Positions 55,986-64,000 of a stretch of 64,000 nucleotides of DNA are shown here, one piece after another. The notes beneath the pieces were generated by a model. It was not told the DNA's origin. It searched no databases and saw nothing but the letters and a program-made list of their open reading frames with translations. The DNA is from Phymorhynchus buccinoides (taxonomy: Eukaryota > Mollusca > Gastropoda > Neogastropoda > Raphitomidae): assembly GCA_017654935.2 (NCBI GenBank), contig CM065711.1:36995165-37059164 (forward strand), in the 5' to 3' direction. Within the stretch, counting starts at the first letter, position 1, and every line of letters begins with the position of its first letter. The position numbers were made by a program, and so were the translations under genes.

Positions 55986-56980
55986 ATAGAACATCAGACA
56001 TGAAGTAAAAATCAGAAAATAACAAATAATGAATAGCATACACTTGATAAGAAAATACAAGACAACATGGTCCACATACCACAACCGACAAACATGGCGT
56101 CTGACATGTTCGGGTTTCTTTAGAAAGTGAGTAGCATCAATTGGGAGTACTTTTATCTGGCCCGGCATCGCATCTTGTTTCTATCACCTCCACTGACCAA
56201 GGTTGTCTGTATTTTTGTCTGTGCCTGTTTGCAACAAGAACAAAGAAATGGTGTACTCTCCCGACTTGTATACCAAAAGTGTGACATTGGTGTCCAAAAA
56301 TAAAAGTATTTAAAAGTATGTTTTTGAGTTTGAATTTTATGGCTTGTACCCACGTGTCGTCACATCCGGCCACAAGGAGCGTGCCATATTATGGGAGACC
56401 GCCATCTTAGTCAGTAACTTATTTTGAAAAATGCCAGATCGATGCTGTTTACACACAAATCTGACTAAGATCGCGACACTTCCGTTGGAAGGGTCGAGAT
56501 GCGCACGCAGGTAGGGGGGGGGGGGGGGAGCCATAGCTTTTTCTTTCTTCTGTATGATAGCGTAAAGATTAAAATTGACGAGATTTTCACAACATAGAAA
56601 AAAATACATTTTTATTGACCGACACAAAAACGTCTGCTCATAACGTGAGACACCACAAGGACAAAATATGTTAACCTTAAATGCACATTATGGCTATAAA
56701 TTATGTTTTAATGCATCTGTGTGTGTCAACATTGCATGTTATTTCAAATTACACTAATACTTAAAATTTTAGTGTATGAAATGAAGATTTTGAGAAGTTC
56801 AGCTCCACAAGCATCAAGTAAAAGTAAAAACAACTATTTTAAAAGGAATATTTTAGATCGCCGGGCTCAAACAGTGATGTTATTGAAATAAATGTAATCA
56901 GGAAAATTTCCAATTAGTTCCTGTATGTTTCATTCATTTACGATTTGCTGCAAATATGCTTTTGCTGTTGTGTACAATAA
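55986..56980. other. Unassigned stretch of arm C
   Basis: Counterpart of 5636-6620, including the G-run at about 56515-56528. No gene. Confidence 0.4.
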
Positions 56981-56984
56981 TGGT

Positions 56985-58231
<1,247 letters not shown>

Positions 58232-58239
58232 GTTTAAAA
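58232..58239. other. Empty site of the 205-bp insertion
   Basis: A single GTTTAAAA where arms A and B have the duplicated flanks plus insert. Confidence 0.75.
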
Positions 58240-58336
58240 TACTTTTTACCAGCCGCGTCGAAGCTGATAATGTTTTCAGTGGATTCTGAAGCCGACTGAC
58301 TATCTATCTACATGTATCTATATAATCTATGTGAAC

Positions 58337-58880
58337 ACGATAACGTTTGAACGGAGGAACCCAGGACCCTCAAATTTTGCATGCGGATAGGTACTAAGAA
58401 TATCTAGGCCAAGTTCGAAACTGAAGGTCATAGGTCACAGGTCAAGGTCAATGGAGCCTAAAATGCTGCCGAACACCTGACACGATAACGGAGGGCCCTA
58501 TAGGACGCTCAAAATCTGAATGCCTGTAGGTACTTAAGATATCTAGGTCATGTTCAAATATGAAGGTCATAGGTCAAGGTCACTGGCGCCGAAAATGCTG
58601 CCGAGCACCTGGCACGATAACCGGCGATTGAATAGAGGGATCTAGGACGCTCAAATTTTGCATGCGGATACGAAAATGAAGGTCATATAGGTCAAAGTCA
58701 CTGCAGCCATAAATGCTGCCGAGCACCTGGCATGATAACGTTTCAATGCAGGGACCTAGGACACTCACATTTTGCTTGCCGATAGGTGCTATGGATATCT
58801 AGACCAAGTTCGAGAATCTAGGTCATAGGTCAAAGGTAACTGAATCCGAAAATGCTGCCACGCGGCTGGTGGTCTAGCGT
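58337..58880 (+). repeat. AGGTCA half-site tandem array, arm C
   Basis: Four units as in arm A. Unit 1 keeps AGGTCATAGGTCACAGGTCA plus AGGTCA. Unit 2 has lost one hexamer (AGGTCATAGGTCAAGGTCA). Unit 3 is shorter through a deletion near 58670. Confidence 0.85.
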
Positions 58881-59633
58881 CTTAACCTTCTATAGTTGTA
58901 GCATTATATGAACGAAAACTAGTAGACTACTCCAGGCCTATCACACTCACGGTTCCTCTTCTTCTTGTCAATCGGCCACCTTCATCAGGTTGAAGATTTT
59001 GCCGACATTGAAGAAAAAAGAAAAAGAAAACGAAGGTCACGCACGCGCAGGGCCAGGTCACCAAAGAAGTAGGAAGAAAATAAATGAACTGAATTCAAAT
59101 AAATGATACATACTTAAAACAAGCGCGGATTCGCAATCGTTTGTGGCGTGCGACAATTAAAAACGAAACATCATTTTAAAGAGCAGCCTCGATTTGAAGT
59201 GCGGTCTATTTTTACCACTTCAATCATTACATACACTGAGTCGCTTCCCCTGGCTTTTCAATAATTTTAATCTGTAAACCAGAATGTTATCTCTGCACCA
59301 TTTCGTAACTTTTTATATATTTTGGAAAACATTTAAAACTATTTATCCTACTTATACTCATAGAAAGAAGCACCACATACTCGTCGTGTCTGTATTACGT
59401 ATGTTTATTATTTTGTACGCTTGAAAATGACGATTATGTGCTCTGTTCAGTATATAATTCTTTCCATACGTAAGCAATGTAGATACCGAAAGGCCGAAGA
59501 GGGCGTAAAGCCTTAATAAAAAAATAAAAAAAGCACTGTAGATATGACAACTGACATGTTACTTTATGTCCAAGTATTTTTTTCTCCTTTAAAATATGTG
59601 CGACAATTTTGCGAAATGTGCAACAATTTTGGA
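58881..59633. other. Unassigned stretch of arm C
   Basis: Counterpart of 8481-9239. No gene. Confidence 0.35.
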
Positions 59634-62557
59634 ACGACAGACAAAGATTTGCAGACTCCCTAGTCTTGATATGCCCAGCATAAGGAGTCATAGAACAGGA
59701 GACAGAACAAGGCTCTGAGAGACGAACTGAAGGCCCGTAGGAGTGGAGGGGAACCTGATCTTGTGATCAGGAATGGGGCAATAGTTCAGAAAGTGCCCAG
59801 TCAAGAACAGGGAGACAAAAAATGACCGAACAAAAAGACTTGTGTACATAGTTTTAGCAGTACATGTAAAGGAAATAAACCAGATTTTAAAGCTCTTAAC
59901 TCTAATGTACATTTAAGGGTGAATGTTGATCCAGGTAGCATTTTTACTAGCGACTGTTTTAATGATTCTATAGCTAATTGTTCTAGCAATGTACATAGTT
60001 CTAACTGTTTTAGCAAGGACATTGAGCCAGGTCTAATGGTTTTATACACAAATGCTGATGGTCTGTTAAATAAGAAAGACGAACTTCTCTTACTAATTGA
60101 TGAAGTTAAACCAAAAATCATTGCTGTTACAGAAACTGTGCCCAAAAAAGTAAGTGATTTTGTACTGTCGGAATATGGGCTGGACACCTATGAAATGTTT
60201 CACAACGAAAATCCCAATAGGGGGGTGGCTTTGTTTTTTGACAGAACATTGCATGCACAGGAATGTACCACTTTGAATAAAAGCAAATTTAAAGAGGCAA
60301 TATGGTGCCATTTTCAAACAAAGGAAAAATATAAGGTGTTAGTAGGTTGTGTGTACAAAAGTCCTAACACGACGGACGAGAATTTACTGGAACTAAATAA
60401 CTTAATTCAAGATAATGAGATACAGAAATATGATTGATAAGGTTTGTATCATGGGGGATTTTAATTTTCCAGATATAAAGTGGGATGGCCGGTGGACATC
60501 ACAAAGAGAAAACGACTTTATTGAAGCCACAAGAGACGCATATTTATTTCAAATGGTTAATAAACCAACACGAACAAGGGAAAGTCAAAAGTCAAACATA
60601 TTAGATTTGATCTTAGTAAATGATGACCAATTGATATCCGACATTACTCACTCATGTCCCCTAGGCAAAAGTGACCATCAAGTGCTTATGTTTCATATGT
60701 ATGTCAACATAGGCAACTTAAGCAATACAGATCAAAGTCTTAAATTCAATTTTAATAAAGCGAACGTTGCACAAATGAAAGACGAGATTGGTTCACAGAC
60801 ATGGGAGCACTTATACAGCTTGAGTGTTGACGACTGTTGGCAGAACATTAGAGATAAAATACATAACTCAATAGATAATCACATTCCTAAGGCAAAAGCA
60901 AATGTTTCTCAGAAAAACAAGAAGCATAAACCTTATTGGATGTCACTGGGGTTGAGGAAGAGTATTAAGAGGAAATCCAAAATCTTTAGAAGATATTTCG
61001 AAAATGGCATGTCAAAAGCGAGTAAACGCTATAAAAAAATGTGGAAACAAGGGATAATTGTTCAAAACAAATAAATAAAGAAAGAAACATTCATGAGAAA
61101 AATATTGCAGATAATTGTAAATTTAACCCAAAAATGTTTTGGAAATATATAAATTCACAGCTAAAAACGAATACAGGTATTGGTCCACTAAGGGATCAAC
61201 ATGAAAATCTAGTTACAACCGATGAAGACAAAGCAAATGTTCTTAATGACTTTTTTGCTAGCGTTTTTACTAAAGAGGATAGTCACTACCAAAACTAACT
61301 AATGAGCCACCTGCTTACTGTACAGATGTGAGAGTTACCGTTGAAGCGGTTAAAAAAAAGTTGAAAGAATTGGAGGTTAACAAGGCCCAGGGGCCTGACA
61401 AGGTACCAGCCAGAGTTCTAAAAAAGTTAAGTGAGGAGCTAGCAATGCCTCTTACAATCTTATTTAATAAGAGTTTGGAGACAGGTTCACTCCCATCAGA
61501 ATGGAAAACAACTGAAGTCACAGCTATTTTTAAAAAAAGGTACTAAAACTAACCCTGGTAACTACAGACCAGTCAGCTTAACTTGTATAGTATGTAAGAT
61601 TTAAGAGCAATTTATAAGAGACACTATAGTAAACCATATGACAGATTTTAATTTGTATTCAGATTGTCAACATGGCTTTAGGAGTGGCAGGTCTTGCATG
61701 ACACAGTTAGTCGAGGTTATGGACGATTTTACTAAATTTATTGAACAAAAAGAAGCATTTGATATAATTTATTTAGACTTTCGAAAAGCGTTCGACTCTG
61801 TACCTCACCAAAGACTACTTTTGAAACTAAAATCATATGGCATAACGGGAAATATTTTGCTGTGGGTGGGAGACTTTTTAACAGGTAGAAAACAGAAAGT
61901 AAAGGTGGGGGATAAATCTTCATCAAACATGGACATTTTAAGTGGCATCCCTCAAGGGAGTATTTTGGGACCTATTTTATTTACTATTTTTATAAATGAT
62001 TTGCCTGACCAAGTTGAAAGTGTTTGCAAAGTATTCGCCGACGACACTAAAATTTATAATTCTTCTCATGAATCGGACATAATACAAAAAGATATAAATA
62101 AGCTTATTGAATGGTCTGAGAAGTGGAAATTGTATTTCAATGCTGCCAAATGTAAAGTTATGCATTTAGGATTCAAAAATCCACAGAGGGAATATAAATA
62201 ACTCATGGCACAAATAGACATAAATTAGAGACATGCACAGAAGAAAAAGACTTAGGGGTGATCTTTGATCCTAATCTTAAGTTTGACAAACATATCACAA
62301 CAGCTGTTGGCAAGGCAAATAGAATGCTGGGGCTGATTAGGAGGACTTTTTCAGGAATAAAAAATAATGTGTTTATAAACCTGTATAAAAGCTTGGTGAG
62401 ACCACATTTAGAATATGGGAATCAAATTTGGAACCCATATCTCAAAAGACAGTCTGTGTCAATTGAAAGATGCCAGAGGAGAGCTACTAAACAGATAAAA
62501 TCTCTTAAAAATAAATATGGTGAAAGGTTGCGCAGGCTGGATTTGCCATCCTTGAAA
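59634..62557 (+). mobile_element. CR1-like LINE 1, arm C
   Basis: Endonuclease 59919-60437 and 60415-61074, split by a 4-base duplication at about 60433 private to this copy; MGDFNFPD intact. RT in segments 61041-61298, 61328-61546, 61638-62201 (FRKAFDSVPH, FADDTKIY) and 62258-62557. Carries the same 4-base deletion and KI*EQF stop as arm A. Confidence 0.85.
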
Positions 62558-64000
62558 GAATCTTAAGGAACTGGATACTTCTAAAGCTCAAGGACCTGAC
62601 CAGTTACCAGCCAGAGTTCTGAAAGAGATAGCAAATGAGATAAGTGAACCATTAACTAAACTATTTAATTTGTCTTTGGAACAGGGAGAACTACCAGATG
62701 ATTGGAAAAACGCAGAAGTTATAGCTATTTTTAAGAAAGGCACTAGAACAGATCCTGGAAATTATAGACCAGTAAGCTTAACATGTATAACTTGTAAGAT
62801 ACTTGAATCAATTATAAGGGATAAAGTTGTTCTTTATTTGAAAGAAAACAAACTATATTCAGATTGCCAGCATGGTTTTAGGCGCAGAAGGTCGTGTGTT
62901 ACGCAGTTACTTCAAGTCATGGAAAATTTTACAAAATTGTTAGATATAGGAGAGACGATAGACATAGTGTATCTTGATTTTAAAAAGGCGTTTGATTCCG
63001 TGCCACACGAAAGATTATTACTTAAATTGTCAGCATATGGAATTGATGGTAGACTTTTACAATGGAGTAGAAGCTTTTTAACAAATAGAAAACAGAAAGT
63101 AAGAGTAAGTAAATCATACTCGGAACAAGCAGCAAAGTAATCAGTGGTATTCCCCAAGGCAGTATTTTAGGCCCAGTTCTATTCACCATATTCATAAATG
63201 ACTTGCCCAATGAAGTAAATAGTGAATGTAAGATCTTTGCTGATGACACAAAGCTATATAATACATCTGGTAATAAAGAAATACTACAGTCAGATTTACA
63301 CTCTCTACAAGCATGGTCAGATAAATGGAATTTATATTTTAATGTCCAAAAATGCAAGGTAATGTACATAGGAAGGAAAAACCCTAAACATGATTATTAT
63401 ATGAAGCCGAACTGCACAACAAGTAAAATTAATATATGTGAAAACGAGAAAGACTTGGGAATAACTTTTGATCCAGCTTTGAAATTTGATACACATATAC
63501 AGAAGGTAACCAGTAAAGCTAACCAAGTAATGGGATTAATCAAAAGATCATTTGACTATCTTCATTGACTATCTTCATAAGGATATATTTGTTAAATTAT
63601 ACAAGGCTATGGTTCGACCTCGCATAGAATATGGTAACTGTATATGGCATCCTAACCTAAAAAGACAATCAATAATAATTGAAAAAGTTCAGAGAAGAGC
63701 CACAAAATTAGTTAAAGCATGTAAAAATATGTCTTACGAGGAACGTTTAAATTTTCTGAAATTACCATCCTTGAAGGGAAGAAGACTTAGAGGGGACCTT
63801 ATTCAAACCTATAAAATTGTACATAATCTTGATGATATAAATTTCAATGACTTTTTCATAAAATGCACAGTAGACAAAACAAGAAATAGTGATGGTAAAT
63901 TGTTTCTTAACAGATCTAATACTAACACCCGCAAAAACTTTTTTACTAACCGTGTTGTTCATATGTGGAATGATCTACCAATTAACATAAAGAATGCACC
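62558..64000 (+). mobile_element. Nested LINE 2, arm C (runs off window)
   Basis: Same insertion point after CCTTGAAA (62550-62557). The RT frame 62670-63140 is longer than in arm A. Then FADDTKLYN in 63203-63568 and the thumb to the window end. Confidence 0.85.

Overview
This window looks like a molluscan, probably gastropod, nuclear genome. The only complete-looking host gene is a very long receptor of the GRL101 type, known from the snail Lymnaea: LDL-receptor class A modules and leucine-rich repeats in front of a rhodopsin-type 7TM domain. The rest is a dense mix of CR1/L2/I-type LINE remains, small TIR elements, TTAGGG-like interstitial repeats and very long CA, GA and CT microsatellites. 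The assignment rests on the receptor family and the repeat style, not on a diagnostic marker gene. There are no bacterial-style operons.

Layout. Three copies of one unit of about 14-16 kb dominate. Arm A (1 to about 14922, receptor on +) and arm C (about 48090 to the window end, receptor on +) are nearly identical and in direct orientation. Arm B (24116 to about 42755, receptor on -) is inverted, more diverged and full of small indels. Each arm carries, in receptor order: receptor gene, RNase H remnant of an I-type LINE, solo L2-like tail, a block of odd repeats and microsatellites, the 3' end of a GAAGAA-tailed LINE, a tandem array rich in AGGTCA half-sites, and a frameshifted CR1-like LINE with a second LINE nested inside it. 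Two gaps of exactly 500 N (23616-24115 and 43062-43561) bracket arm B, so its inverted placement is a scaffolding decision and may not be real.

Between A and B (14923-23615) lie a THAP-like first exon, two LINE 3' fragments, a multi-layer transposon nest (17648-21314: TTAA-flanked piggyBac-like MITEs holding a hAT-like element, a solo LTR inside that, and an L2-like LINE), an intact TTAA MITE, a pogo/Tc1-like MITE and a tRNA-derived SINE. Between B and C (42756-48090) lie a polypurine tract, the second gap, a decayed ORF1-like coiled coil and an I-type LINE whose 5' part is inverted, as expected from twin priming.

Function. Copy C is the only receptor whose start is visible. I propose a two-exon gene with a signal-peptide exon at 49773-49934, a 164-base intron and one coding exon of about 4 kb. 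Copy A is open but cut by the window start, and copy B is broken by many frameshifts and by an L2 insertion. Everything else with coding similarity is mobile-element derived and, except for the possible THAP exon, shows no sign of host function.
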